Shown in pieces: positions 1-12,021 of a stretch of 64,000 nucleotides of DNA. The stretch comes from Monocercomonoides exilis (Eukaryota > Preaxostyla > Oxymonadida > Polymastigidae): assembly GCA_001643675.2 (NCBI GenBank), contig LSRY02000041.1, positions 250,501 to 314,500 of the forward strand. Direction: 5' to 3'. Each line of letters opens with the position of its first letter. The stretch's first letter is position 1. The notes below the pieces were generated by a model. The model was not told where the DNA came from and searched no databases. It saw only the letters and a list, made by a program, of their open reading frames with translations. The position numbers were made by a program, and so were the translations under genes.

Positions 1-488
1 AATAAATTTGCTTTTTAATTTATTATCCCAATACACACGTACACAAAAATGAGTTCTAATAAAAATCTGACTCTAATTGCATAATATTTCTAATTTGAAC
101 CAAAAAATGCAAAGAAGTCGAATTTTTAATTCATAATGAAAAAAGATCATTACCAAAACGAAAAAAAAAAAGAAAAAAAAAAGTTTGCTGTTAAAAAACA
201 CACAAAAAAAGAAAACGGATAATATTCAGTTCTCCTTAACTAAATAAGATTGATAGATTACAAAAAGAAAGTTTCTTTATGAAAAGTTGGAATTTTCTAT
301 TCTTTTCGAATATGTTTCATTGTTTGATAAAATGAAAAGCTTTATTGGCGTTACGGTCAATGATAATGATAATAGATGAACGAAAAAAATCAAAAATGAA
401 AACGAATTTATATAGTGTAAAGATGAATACACAAGGAAGGACAAGAACAAATATTATTCAAAAAGAAAAAAGAGAAATCTATTTTATT
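1..488. other. AT-rich intergenic stretch, no gene seen
   Basis: This is the 3' flank of the surface-protein gene that ends at 489. It is AT-rich with several A-runs near 165-210. I see no coding exon, tRNA or repeat. Bases just below 489 resemble the 3' flank of the paralogue at 56064 only over the last few codons. Confidence 0.5.
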
Positions 489-3400
489 CTAATCCTTCAT
501 TTCTTGTTCCTTTTCGTCGTTCTCTTCATTTTTTGATCTCTTTTTTCTCACAACAACAATCACAATCACAATCACCACAACTGCCACAACAACCACTATT
601 GGCACAACAATGGCAATAGCAATCACTCCTGTGCTTGTTTTCTTTTTGTCTTTTGTTTGATCTTTTTCTGGATTATCAATTGGTTTCTTTTTCTTTCCCT
701 TGATATTCTTCTCATACACATCTTCAGGCTCTGATTCTTCATCAATTGCTCCCTCGATCCACCCAACAGTGGAATCATCATAATCATTCGCAAACAGAAA
801 GGCATCTTCTTGTTTGCAGAACTTTTCGAAGTCTGGGGCAATGATGAACAGAGAAGTTGTTTTGGAGCCAGCGGTGTTTGAGCTGTCGATCTCCAGGTTG
901 TGTTCTGATGGGAGTTGCAGATTCGATGCTGCCTTGGGCATGTCAATGAATATTGCTCCTGATTTCCCTTCTGGTGCTGAACATGACTTGAATGAACATT
1001 TGCTCGACCTTCCAATGGCCACTCTTGATTCTTCTGAACTGAGGGTGATGTCCAACCCTGCTGCTGCTCCTTTCTCCGATTTCACTTCTCGAACATTCAA
1101 TCCTTCGATTGAAACCTTCGAAGATGAATCGCTCTCATCTCTGATGCTGATTGCTGCTCCATTTTGAACATTCACTTTGCTGATCTCCACATTACCTAAT
1201 GATACTTCACGGGCTCCAGAAAATGAAAATGGTGATGATGAAAATGTCACAAATGAGGTTTCATCTGTGCATTTCACTGTGTCCATTTCCACACTTCCAA
1301 ATGTTACACTCACAAGACTGCTAGCCAAGGGGTTGTCTCCATCCGCATTTGAATTCATTCCTTCTTGTGATTGTGATCCAATTCTGACAAATCGACATGT
1401 TGATATTTTCAGTGATATTGAACCTGATCCTGCGCTGATCAATGATTCCCAATTCTTTTCTGTTGAAGAGAATTGGAATGCCAAATACTGGAATTCCACA
1501 GTTTCCTGGCAAGAAAAGAGAATTGATGAAACAGAAACATCACAATTAATTGCCACTTCTGTATTTCCCTTTCCATTGTCATTCACTCCTTCAATTGAAA
1601 CTCCATAATAGGTTGAAAATTTGATTTCTTCAGCTTTTATTGCATCAAGTGTTTTGACAATGTCGATGAAACATTTTCCACTTTTTTCTAAATAATAATA
1701 GGCATCGTATATGCTATTTATTGCAAATTCAACATTGATCCCATTTCCTTCACCTCCATTTTTCACAAATGCTCTTTCCATATTTTCTGGTATTTGAGGA
1801 GGTGCATCGAAAAATAAAGTTGTGAAATCAAAAAATTGATCAATTTCTCTGTCATATCCAAGAACATTCCACCTATTATCCAATCGCGTGTAATTGGCCG
1901 CAAAGCTTGTCTTCATTGATTCTGCAATATCTTTGTAAAGAGTATAATCATTCACGCATATGCATAATCCAGTGTTTTTTTTTGAATCAGAGAACGTAAC
2001 TGAGCAATTCTGAAATACAAGGTTCTTTCCATCTTTTGGCCATTTTAATTGAGGTGCCGATTGAATGTTTGGCATTGCCAAATAGATTCCCCCTGAATTT
2101 CCATTTGTACAACTGCATGAAGTGAAAGATGAAACTCCTCCATCTCCCACTGTGAAAGTGCTTTCACTATTGCAGCTTTTAACATTTAACGTTCCAGCAT
2201 ATCCTGTTTGACATTCCGCGAAGACACTTGCATTCAGAGTTATATCCATTCTATCATAATCCAAACTGCATGAAGAATCATCTTCGATACACAATATATT
2301 TTCATTTTTTGATGAAATCTTATTTAATGTAACATTCGTCAATAAAACCGTTTTGGGATAAAGAATTTCAAAAACGTTATGTTCAAAAGTTACAGTGTTA
2401 TTGTTATCAACACATTCAACATTATTCATTATGAAATTTTCACTGAAAGACAATACAAGTCTAATGTCCACAATTGTTCCATATACTGCGGGCCGAATAA
2501 ATTTACAGTTTATTATTGAAAGCTTCTTTTCTGATCCATAGATTAATATATATTCTCTTTGCCAAATGAAGCCTAATGTTGTTGGAAAATGGAGTACCAA
2601 ATACTTGAATTCTGTATCTCCATCGCAAGTGAAAAGATTTCCTTCAATTTTCACATCGCAATCAACTGCAACTTCAGTATTTTCCTCTCCATTTTCATTC
2701 ATTCCTTCAATTGTAATTCCGTTGCGAACGTCAAATGTGATTTCTTCAGCTTTTATTGGTTCAACTGCATTGATAATGTCAATGAAGCATGGTCCACTCT
2801 TTTCCAAATATTCATATGCATCGTATATGCTGTCGATTGGTGAATTGACATCGATTCCATTTCCTTTTCCTTCATTCTTCACAAATGCTCTTGTCATATT
2901 ATCTGGCTTTGAGGGAGGAGGATCAAAAAATAAACCTGTGAAATAGAATTTGTCCTTTTTTTCGTTGCTATATCCAACAATATCCCACCTATTGTCAATT
3001 CGTGTGTAATTGGCTGCAAAACTTACCTTCATTTCATCTGCAACTTCCTTATACAAAAGATCGTTACTCAAATATAAATATAATCCACACTTTCTTTTTG
3101 AAACATCACCCGCTTGAAAACAGTTTTTCAAAATCAGATTCCTTCCATCATGTGGCCAATAAAGTTGAGATGCTGATTTAATATTTGGCATTGATAAATA
3201 GATTCCACCAGATTTGGCATTATAACTATTGCTGCTGCATGAGGTGAAAGATGTAACACCTCCATCTCCAATTGAAAAAGTACTTTCTCTATGAGCGCTA
3301 TGAAAATTAAAAATGCCATTTTCATAAGATTCGCATTCAGTAAAGTTGGTTCCTTCCAATAAAACATTTGTTTTTATTTGATCAGAACCATCAATGAAAA

Positions 3401-4091
3401 CAACACCAAATCTTTTTGATGTTATCTTCTTTAATGTCACATTTGTAAAATAAGCATATCCGTCTGCATGAATCTCAAAAGGAGAATCTGAAAATATCAC
3501 TGTGGAATCATTATCGGCGCACTCGACATTGATCATTTCCAAACATCCACCTCCCATCTGTACAAGATTATAATATAAATATTCTTCATTGGTTAACGGA
3601 CGAATTAATTGACAGAACAAAAATCGAAGATATGTACCGGTGCCTCCACGAAAAATTGAATAACAACTTATACTTGAACCATTCTTTTCAGGAAATGAAA
3701 CCGGAAAATGGAATGCCAAATATTTGAAGTCAATAATTCCAGAGCATTCGAATAAGTTATATTCCGCATGCACGTTACAATCAATATGAACAATTGAATT
3801 TCCATTTCCGTCACTGTTGATTCCTTCGAAGGTTATTCTTTTCCGTTTATAAATTGATATTCGCTCTGCTGCCAAAGGTAATATATCATTAACAATGTTT
3901 ACTGTGCATTTTTCATCATTTCCCAGAAGATCATATGTTCTTTTCAATGATTTCTTTTCCTGACCGATCGCTGTACCAGTTTTGTTATCATCTCCACTTT
4001 GCTTCACATAAACTTCATATGGCTTTTCTTCATCCAGTTCTTTTGAAGTTATCAATATAAAAATTAGAAAAGCCAGAAAAATACAATTCAT
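489..4091 (-). CDS. Type I membrane protein with three beta-helix-like modules (1200 aa)
   Basis: The gene is a single exon starting at ATG 4091 and ending in TAG. The protein begins with a hydrophobic signal peptide (residues 1-17), then has three related modules at roughly 24-395, 400-770 and 774-1130. Each module opens with a motif such as RAFVKNxGxGNGI and SIYDAYxYLEKSG. Modules are rich in N, S, T, V and regularly spaced Cys, as in extracellular right-handed beta-helix (pectin-lyase-like) folds. A Lys-rich linker precedes one transmembrane helix (about 1156-1181, almost all V/I/A) and a 19-residue charged tail starting RKKRSK. I infer a surface glycoprotein; no enzyme motif is visible and ligand and function are unknown. 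The paralogue at 56064-58520 shares the signal region, linker, membrane helix and tail but has only two modules. The last module and C-terminus are much more alike than the rest. Confidence 0.88.
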   Translation of the reverse strand: MNCIFLAFLIFILITSKELDEEKPYEVYVKQSGDDNKTGTAIGQEKKSLKRTYDLLGNDEKCTVNIVNDILPLAAERISIYKRKRITFEGINSDGNGNSIVHIDCNVHAEYNLFECSGIIDFKYLAFHFPVSFPEKNGSSISCYSIFRGGTGTYLRFLFCQLIRPLTNEEYLYYNLVQMGGGCLEMINVECADNDSTVIFSDSPFEIHADGYAYFTNVTLKKITSKRFGVVFIDGSDQIKTNVLLEGTNFTECESYENGIFNFHSAHRESTFSIGDGGVTSFTSCSSNSYNAKSGGIYLSMPNIKSASQLYWPHDGRNLILKNCFQAGDVSKRKCGLYLYLSNDLLYKEVADEMKVSFAANYTRIDNRWDIVGYSNEKKDKFYFTGLFFDPPPSKPDNMTRAFVKNEGKGNGIDVNSPIDSIYDAYEYLEKSGPCFIDIINAVEPIKAEEITFDVRNGITIEGMNENGEENTEVAVDCDVKIEGNLFTCDGDTEFKYLVLHFPTTLGFIWQREYILIYGSEKKLSIINCKFIRPAVYGTIVDIRLVLSFSENFIMNNVECVDNNNTVTFEHNVFEILYPKTVLLTNVTLNKISSKNENILCIEDDSSCSLDYDRMDITLNASVFAECQTGYAGTLNVKSCNSESTFTVGDGGVSSFTSCSCTNGNSGGIYLAMPNIQSAPQLKWPKDGKNLVFQNCSVTFSDSKKNTGLCICVNDYTLYKDIAESMKTSFAANYTRLDNRWNVLGYDREIDQFFDFTTLFFDAPPQIPENMERAFVKNGGEGNGINVEFAINSIYDAYYYLEKSGKCFIDIVKTLDAIKAEEIKFSTYYGVSIEGVNDNGKGNTEVAINCDVSVSSILFSCQETVEFQYLAFQFSSTEKNWESLISAGSGSISLKISTCRFVRIGSQSQEGMNSNADGDNPLASSLVSVTFGSVEMDTVKCTDETSFVTFSSSPFSFSGAREVSLGNVEISKVNVQNGAAISIRDESDSSSKVSIEGLNVREVKSEKGAAAGLDITLSSEESRVAIGRSSKCSFKSCSAPEGKSGAIFIDMPKAASNLQLPSEHNLEIDSSNTAGSKTTSLFIIAPDFEKFCKQEDAFLFANDYDDSTVGWIEGAIDEESEPEDVYEKNIKGKKKKPIDNPEKDQTKDKKKTSTGVIAIAIVVPIVVVVAVVVIVIVIVVVRKKRSKNEENDEKEQEMKD

Positions 4092-4303
4092 TTTTCTCGA
4101 AAAAATTTGATCAAGATCACTTCAGATCGAATTTACCAAATAGAAATATCAAAAATTATGTAAATATAATGATGGCAATTTGCAGGTTTTAATTTGAAAA
4201 GTTAATAATCAAAATTAAAGAAAATGGGCATTATTATCTCGTTGGTGAAAAAAATAACTAAGTTCCTTTGTGATGCTGATTGGAAAAAATGAACTTATGC
4301 TCA

Positions 4304-4340
<37 letters not shown>

Positions 4341-7114
4341 TTTGCTTGCTTTTTTTGCAATAATCAGAAAACCGCTGGAGGAATTGAACCTTCACATTCT
4401 CTATGAAGAATAACACCATTACACGTTGAATCGCTCTTCCATTATATTAAATGCTTATTTGAATTTTCGTCATTTGATAAAATTTTGCAAAATTTCTTGA
4501 TAAAGTTTATTTTTTTAGGTTGAATCAATTTTTTTCAGACCTTTGTTTAACTTTTTTTGGTCTTGTTGGAGATTTTTGATATATTTCATGAGTGATATTT
4601 CTTATTTTATTTTCAACTTCTTCAACTGACATATTGAACGTTCGAAGAAAATACGTACTCAAAAATAATATTCCTTGTCTCGTATATCGATGAATGAAAA
4701 CACATTTCAGTGAATGAATTTTCGTGAACCATAATATTATTACAGAAACTTCATTTGGCGAAAAATTTTTGCAATTATGAAAAAATCTGGTGCTTGTTAC
4801 GGACTTTTTCTACAATCATTTCAATATAAATCAACCGTAACAATGCAAATAATTCCAGAAAAATTAAAAAACTGAGAAAAATATTTGTTTGAGAAGATTA
4901 GAACAAAATTCATAAAGAAAATTATTTTGTCCCATTTTATTAATACATGTGAAATCGTTTCTTTCGAATTCATCTGCGGATTTATATGACAAAAGAAGAT
5001 GCCCGTGGTATTATTTTCATGAATTGTTATCTCAAACAAGTGAACTCTTTAAAATAACGCTTCAGAGCTCCTATTTGTGCAGCATGGATCTTTTGGAGAT
5101 GTTCTCTTTTTTGCTTTTCACTCTGCTTCAATTTCCTCCACATAAGATGACACAAGAGCGGAAGCAGGCTCAAACATGATACAAATTCAATTCTATGGAT
5201 CTTGATCTTCTTTTTCTATTTGATTATATGCTGCCATTGAGAATTGAACGGGCTGCTGTTGGATTGCTTTATTGAATGAGTGTACGAATGAGGAAATCAT
5301 AAGTGACTTATTCTCCTGGAATGCGATTGATAGCTGAAACAGCAAGAGCAAAGATGTTCGGTGCAAAAGATATAAAAGAGGAAATGGAACTTGAAAAAAA
5401 TCGATCAACTATTCAGCTAACTCCTGGACAAGCACTCAAGGGAATTGGCAGGAAATAAGACCCAGCAGATTCCATTGCAGCACTTTCAAAGGCAGAAGCC
5501 AACTCGTTTATTTGAGCAGCCATCAATTTGCTGTTTATTTTCTTTTTGATCGTGCGTCTTTTTTGTTTGAGATTCTCCATGAACTTCTTATTTTCCTCTT
5601 CTTTGGCGCCTGGATCCGTTCACAACAAATCAAGCAGAAGCATTGAACCGAGCACTTATTGCGATACAGAGTCAGAGAGTATAGGTTGAGCTGATATTGA
5701 TTTATACAGCAACAGCAGAGGTGAAGATGGAGTTTCCAGAGGAAGCAATGAAAATGCACATTTTCTTTGCTTTTCTTTGTAATTGTGCATTTTTAAAGCT
5801 GAAAGGATTACTTGTATGTGAAGTATGCTTCCTCGAAATTACTTTTTTTTTTTTGAGACAAACAATTACAACAACGAATATTATTTTATTTTACTTTATT
5901 TTATTTAATTTTATTTTCCACTTATTTGTGATATCTCTCTCTTTATAAAAAAAAAAATATTGTTTTTGAAGAAAAGATGTTTTCTATCGTATTGTTTGGT
6001 TTATGCTAGATTCCCCACCAGAGAACTATTCCAGAAGCTTTTCAAGGATTGCCAGCATGTTTTTGAAAAGGCGAAAGAAGCAGAAACTGAGTTGAGTGGG
6101 AATCATCTGCTGGCCTTCTCTTTGCTCCATGCTTCGACGGGCAGTCTTCTTCAACGATGGCAGGACCGATTGGAGAATGTGGGCAGAGGGGAGGTGCGAG
6201 CTGCATCTGATTGAATGGATCTGTACTTCAAGCAGGATCAGTGTGGAATAGGAATGAAACCTTGGCAAATAAAAGAGAATATGGAGAATTTGATTGAAGG
6301 AATGAAGGACTGAAGTAACTAATAGCGATAAGCGATAAGCGAAAGGAAAAAAGGACAGAGCCAGCGAAGATAATTCAACTGAAGAAGAGCGAAGCAAAGG
6401 AATAAAAGCAGACGGCAGGTGTGGTTGTAGTTGTATGCTCTGCGCATTGGTAGCTGGCGTGTGCTGTTTGTGTGCTTTCGAAATAGATGGTGGAGTGAAA
6501 TGGCTGTGCACTGCGGGAAGTGGGTGATTGCATCTTCTTGCCTCGGAAGCATTTTTTTTCTGTGGAATTTTCTGATGTGTGTACCTGTTCTGGTTGTTTT
6601 GTGTGTGGCCTGTAGGAATTCGCAGTTTCAGCAGTGTGCATTGCATGGGGTGTGGATGCTTCTGGAGTCGGGAGGGGAGCCGAATCAGATAGCGGTGGAC
6701 TGTACGTAGGAGTTTCTAGCCACTAAAAGCAGCCAGGACAAAGCGTGGAAATATATTTTTTCAGAAGAGGTGCATATGGAATCGAGAGCGAATTACATGT
6801 TGATGGTGGAGAGAGAAAAAAGGAAAGAAACAGAAAAAGCGAGAATATAAGAAAACAGAAAGGAGATAAAGACAATGAGATTATCACAGAAAGTAGAATT
6901 TGACAAACAAACGAGAAAGGCATTTTAATCTAGAAAAAGACAACAATAAAGTTATATCTTTGATGATTCTTTTTTTAAAAAACATTTCACTTCATTTCAA
7001 GAAAATAAAAAGAAATGCTTTTGAAAAACTTCAAATGACTGTTTGTTTCGATCTTATGAAACGATTAAAAAAGAAAAAAGGAAATGTAAAAAAAGCTACA
7101 AAATTCATTTTATT
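4092..7114. other. Gene-poor interval, possible decayed coding debris
   Basis: No intact gene is supported here. The first 200 bases are the 5' flank of the surface-protein gene. Between about 5640 and 6720 the base composition rises in GC and short open stretches appear in several frames on both strands with no start, motif or splice logic. This looks like an old gene remnant but I cannot assign it. The remainder is AT-rich. Confidence 0.4.
4307..4339. repeat. Poly(T) run of 33 nt
   Basis: An uninterrupted homopolymer of T on the plus strand. It could be the poly(A) tail of an old minus-strand retrocopy or simple slippage. No retrocopy body is visible beside it. Confidence 0.9.
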
Positions 7115-8541
7115 TCATTTCTTCACATTCGCAAAGTAATCAGAAATATTCAACGATAGTGCATGATAATATTTTCTACAAAGAAAATCAAAAGTTTCAT
7201 GAAAACTGATGATGGTATCTTCGTATCCTTCTTCCTCCATCTTTTCAGACGTCTCCATTTTGATTGACAGTCTTTTCGCTTTTTCCTTCACTTCTTTCTT
7301 CTTTCCTTGAAATTTCCTTAAAATTTTCAAAAAAAAAATACAATCCATTATACACCATCTTGTCATCCAACGTTTGTCTCTGTATCTCCTCCAAAACAGC
7401 ATCAATTGCCCTGCCTTTCATCAAGTCTTCAATTTTCACAACTCTATTTTCTGCTGCATTACTCAAGGGATAAATGCATTGATTGTGAATAAAGCTGTAA
7501 TTTTCCTTCGCTGCTCGAAATACATTGGAAATACTGCTTAAAATCTTAGCAAATTCTTCATTCTGCAATTTACACCCACCAAAATAAATGATCAATGTTT
7601 GCATCCATCCAAATAATATAAACTCTTCTTTCACTTCTGTCACTCCTTTTTCTTCTTTTCCTCTTTTCCAATCAATACATTTCATCAACTCTTCCAATTC
7701 CCTTCTTGTCTCTCTCGAAAAATGCAGCTCATTTAGAATCTCTCTCTCCAAGCCTTTGTCACTTCCCAATCTGTTCATCAAATAGTTCCAAGCACACTGA
7801 TAGGCGAGTCGTGTAAGGTTATGACGTTCCTGATGATATTTAATGATCTCTTTGATTATATTCAAATACAATTCATCTGGCATATCCTAATTTAAAATAA
7901 GGAAAGAAAATTCTGTTTTGTCAAAAAGGAAATAGATATGTTCATACATAACTCCCAATATCGCTCAACGCCAACAAAGCCATTTCCACTTTCTTTTGAA
8001 CTTCCTCGCTTTCCTCTTTGATCGATGCAACTTTCAGAAGACGAGGCACGATGATTGAAAGAAATTCTGTTGAAGCGAATTCATCATTCAGTGAAACATA
8101 ACATTCGTAAAGATCAATCAGCAGATTTTCGTTGTTTATTTCTTTTTTCTTGTCTTCATTTTCAATCATCTTCTCAAATCTAAAGTTTAATGAAGATTCT
8201 TCAAATCCATAGACATCTGCATGCTTAAAAGCTTTGCAATATCCAATGCGCTTCAGCAAATAAAAAGCATTTTCCATTGTAATTTTCTTTTTCTCAATCA
8301 TTGTTTGAATTTCATCAAACAACTCTGTTGTGAAAATGGAGTTGAATTCTTCTTCATTCATTCCATCAATTACTCCATTCATCTCTCCAATATTCTGTTT
8401 CTGCTCTTCCTCATTGCAATCTTCCAGCTCCGAAAACAATTCTGAAATATAAAAATTAAATAGGAAATCTGATTATCAAGAATTCAAATGCAATAATGGA
8501 AGCAAACCAGCGAACTTTTTTGTATTGCCCGTCTCCTGCAT
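7115..8541 (-). CDS. Tandem-family protein, copy 1, three exons with a 3' frameshift
   Basis: I place exon 1 at 8541-8508 (encodes MQETGNTKKFA and one base), exon 2 at 8441-7948 and exon 3 at 7886-7115. Introns are 66 nt (GTTTGC...TTTCAG) and 61 nt (GTATGA...ATTAG); both joins keep the frame and match copy 3. The protein is helix-rich and charged, with no signal peptide or membrane segment, so it is probably cytosolic. Conserved blocks shared with the other two copies include HNLTRLAYQ near the start of exon 3, SRETRRELEELMKCIDWK, and GYEDTIISFHE near the C-terminus. The reading frame changes between about 7290 and 7310: upstream sequence ends at a stop near 7245 while the conserved C-terminal block continues in another frame to 7115. 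Either this copy is damaged or there is a sequence error. Function unknown. Confidence 0.7.
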
Positions 8542-10669
8542 TTTTGAAAATGCATTGCATCCAGAAAACAACGATAATTCGTCATTTGATTTGAATTCAG
8601 ATATCATTGGAAAGAAGAAATTGGTGCAAAATATGAGCTCAAAGCAACCATGAAAATATAAGTTGTTATACCATTCTATGTTGTTAGTTTTATTTGACAA
8701 GTCGTTACAAAGAAAGAAAGAAAAAACGATTAATCTTTTTTCTTGTTTGCAGTAATGGACATTCAGATCATCAGATTTGAAGGAACAAAAATATTCCTTG
8801 CTAAAATGAGAGATCGGTGAGCGAACATTTTTCTAAGAATAGGCAATATTATTTTGAGAGGTTGCACGAGACAGCGACGGAGGGGAATTGATGATGGAAT
8901 TGGGGGAGACAATTTTTATGAAAAGCATCATTGAAGGGAATTGAACTATTTTTTAAAAATCAAAATATTTGTATGTTTGCATTTTTTATCGTTCTTGTTC
9001 ATTTTAAAGATGTTTCTATCTGTGGCCTCCGCAGAGTCCAGGAATATGACAAAATATAAAAATGACCATTTTTATGCTTTTCTGAGCAGAACATCGGAAG
9101 AGAGCTGGATTCCGAGAACAAACAGAAGATAAGAATTACACATATTAATATTCAGAAAAGAGAGGGGAAGAAAACAAATTTGGTTTCAAGTCTTTTGGAT
9201 GAGAGGAAATTGAAGAATTCCAACAATTGGACGGATCTTGGAAAGAAAAAATGAAGAGATGTTTTATTTTGAAAAATAAAGTGGATGAAAACATCGAAAG
9301 CAGGATATTTTTGAGGGGAATAAAAGAAGATGGAGAAAGGAGCGCTGGGAAACAATGGAAAAGGAGAATGGCAGCATCAGTGATTGGACAATCTTCTGCA
9401 TTTGCAATAGGGAGGGTGTATGTGTTCTTTTGAGGAATTTTTATAATCAACGCAAAACCGATTATATATATATGTATATATATTGAACATTTCACCGTTC
9501 CAATCGACAGTTTTTATTTCGACGAGCGTCATTCCCAGGGTTAATCCATTTCAAGCAGCATTTTTGTGGGCAATGAGTTTTCTTCCTCACTTTTGCCATC
9601 CGTCTTCCTCCGAAGAGTTCATCTGGCTCATTTCATTTCATTTTCAACAAACATCTTCTTCTTCCATATTTCTGTTCAACTTTAGCAATTTATGAACTTC
9701 ACCAAACAAAACAGTTTGCATATACAGGCAACACACAAACATCTTCAATGATGTTTCTTGTTTCTTCGAAGAAGCAGCTTCATTCATTACATCTGAGCAT
9801 CCTCAAAGAAAGAAAGTTCTAAATCAACAGAACAAAGCCATGGGTGAGACATGATCAGTCAACAGACAATAACCAAATTTCAAACGGAATGAAACAGAAT
9901 TTTGTTTCAAGAGCACACAAAATGGATGCATTGTTACATGCAAAATTAACAATTGCTCATTTGGAAGAAGCAAACGTGTTTGGTGATGAAATGGGGAACG
10001 CGTTATATTTGATGGGGAAAACAGAAGAATATCACATGGATTGAAGAGATGTTTGGAATGACACGAAAAGAGAGAGGTCGAGACTGAATCTGAGATGGAG
10101 GGAAAAGCAAATAAGGAAGGAGACAGAATAAAGAAGAAAAGAAAGGCGAGGAAATCCAATCAATAGAGTGATTGTGTTTTGTGAAAACAATTTTTGCATT
10201 AAATTCAGATCGATCAACATCAACTTCATTATCCTCTTCGTCTTCTTCTTGATGTAGTCTTCGTTTTCATCCATTTTTTTTTCCTTTTTTATCTAAAGAT
10301 GGCTTGCAACAAACCATTCAATGAAGATTCTTGATGGAAGAAATTAGAAAAGAATTTTCATTTTTTTATTAGAATGGAAATAAAAACAATATTTAATATA
10401 ATTCGTTTATTTTTATCCTTCTCATTTGGTGAAATAAACAAAAAGAAAAATATTATATTTAAGAAACGAAATTCAATAAATCTCATTTCCTCTAACATTT
10501 ACACTAATTTGGCAAACATCAAATAATTCATTAAAACAATTTTCTGTTTGTAAAAGAAAACATTTTCAAAGTTCTGTCGAATGATAAATCGACGGAAAAA
10601 ATAGAAAGAAAGAAAAGAAAAAGAAAAGAAAGGGTTTTTGAGATACAAACAGAAATGCATAACATTTTT
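8542..10669. other. Intergenic, contains duplicated 5' flank of the tandem family
   Basis: Bases around 8976-9050 are clearly homologous to 17573-17640, including the shared string CAGGAATATGA. Both blocks lie about 460 bases upstream of the first exon of copies 1 and 3, so they belong to the duplicated unit. No intact gene is seen. A short (AT)n-like stretch lies at 9464-9482, and 10560-10630 is A/G-rich low complexity. Confidence 0.55.
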
Positions 10670-12021
10670 TCAAACATTCACAAGATAATAATAAATATCA
10701 AATGATAATTTATGATAACGTATTCCTTTTAGAAAATCAAAAATTTCATGAAAGCTGATGATGGTATCTTCGTATCCTTCTTCTTCCAACTTATCAAACA
10801 CTCTCCTTCTAATTATCTTTCTTTTCGCTTCGTCCATAGCTTCGTCCATCTCTCTTTTCAATCTTTTTGAGAGATTCATAAAAAATTCCAAAAATTGATT
10901 TATCATTTCGTCTTCTAATGTCGGCTGCTGAATGCCCTCCAAAACAGCATCAGCTGCTCCGCTTTTCATCAAGTCTTTTATCTCAACACCTGTTCTGATC
11001 GATGTCTCTTTAAGCAAAAAAATGCATTGATAGCTGATTTCTTTGTAATTACCCTTTGCTGATCGAAATACCTGAACAATGCTGTTGATGAGCCCAACAA
11101 ATTCTTCATTCCACAAGCTGCAACGGAGAAAACAAGACTCACAAGTTTGGAGCCATCTCACCAATGCAAATTCTTCTTTCGCTTCTTCTTTGTTCATTTC
11201 CTCTTCTTTCTTCTTCCAATCCACGTTTCTTGTTAGCTCTTCCAGTTCTCTTGCTGCTTCTCTTCCAAAATGCAATTCATTCACAAAATCTTCTTCCAAA
11301 CTATTTTCAAAGAACAATCTGTAGATCAAAAACTCCCAAGCAGACTGATAAGCAAGCCTTGTCAGGTTGTGATGCTCTTGACGATATTTGAAGATTTCTT
11401 TTATTTCATTCAAATACTGTTTTTGTTCGACAAACTAATAAAAATATATGTGGAAAAAAATCATATGCGCTAAAAAGCAAAGAAAAATGTTCAAACATAA
11501 AGTACGTCAAGGTTGCTAAGTGATAATAAAGCCATTTCCACTTCCTTTTGTGCTTCTTCATTTCCTTCTTTCTTTAAATTAGCTTTTAAAATGCACGAAA
11601 CGCAAATACATAATAATTTAGGTATGTAATCATCGCTCAAAGAAATATAACATTCGCAAAGATCAGCCAGAAGCTTTTCATTCTTTTCCTCTTTTTTCTT
11701 TTCTTCTTCAACAATCATCTCTTCAAATCTTTTGCACAATGAAGTTCCTTCAAAGCCTTCAATCCAAATCCTTTTAATATTAGAATAATAGCTAATGTGC
11801 TTCAGCAGCAAAATTGTATTTTCCATCGAAAGAATCTTTTCTTCAATCATTGTGTGAATTTCGTTGAACAACTCTGTTGTGAAAACGGATTTGAATTCTT
11901 CTTTACCCATTTCTTCCAAAACATTGCTCAATTCTTCGATTTTTTGTTTCTGTTTAGCGTAGGTGCATTTTTCCAATTGCAGTAGTTTTTCTAAAAAATT
12001 GGAAATAAAACAATTAATCAT
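10670..12021 (-). CDS. Tandem-family protein, copy 2
   Basis: Two exons are supported: 12021-11497 and 11434-10670, joined across a 62-nt intron (GTTTGA...ATTAG) that keeps the frame and sits at the same place as in copies 1 and 3. From ATG 12021 the product is 429 aa. It carries the family blocks HNLTRLAYQSAWEF, GREAARELEELTRNVDWK and GYEDTIISFHEIFDF. A 3' splice-like site (TTTTTTAG) at 11991-11993 falls exactly where exon 2 begins in copies 1 and 3, but the small first exon (MQET...) is not found upstream. So either the start is ATG 12021 or the original exon 1 was lost. Mostly alpha-helical, Glu/Lys-rich, no membrane segment. Function unknown. Confidence 0.75.

Noticed and set aside
814-1608. 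Plus-strand open frames inside the 1200-aa gene, and similar ones inside the other surface-protein genes
   Set aside because: They are antisense shadows of repetitive Ser/Asn/Glu-rich coding sequence and have no signals of their own.
4371-4445. tRNA-like stretch on the minus strand with a T-loop-like GGTTCAATTCC and an A-box-like TGTAATGG
   Set aside because: The acceptor and D stems cannot be paired convincingly, and the 5' side lacks a partner for the 3' AGCGG. At best it is a tRNA-derived fragment.
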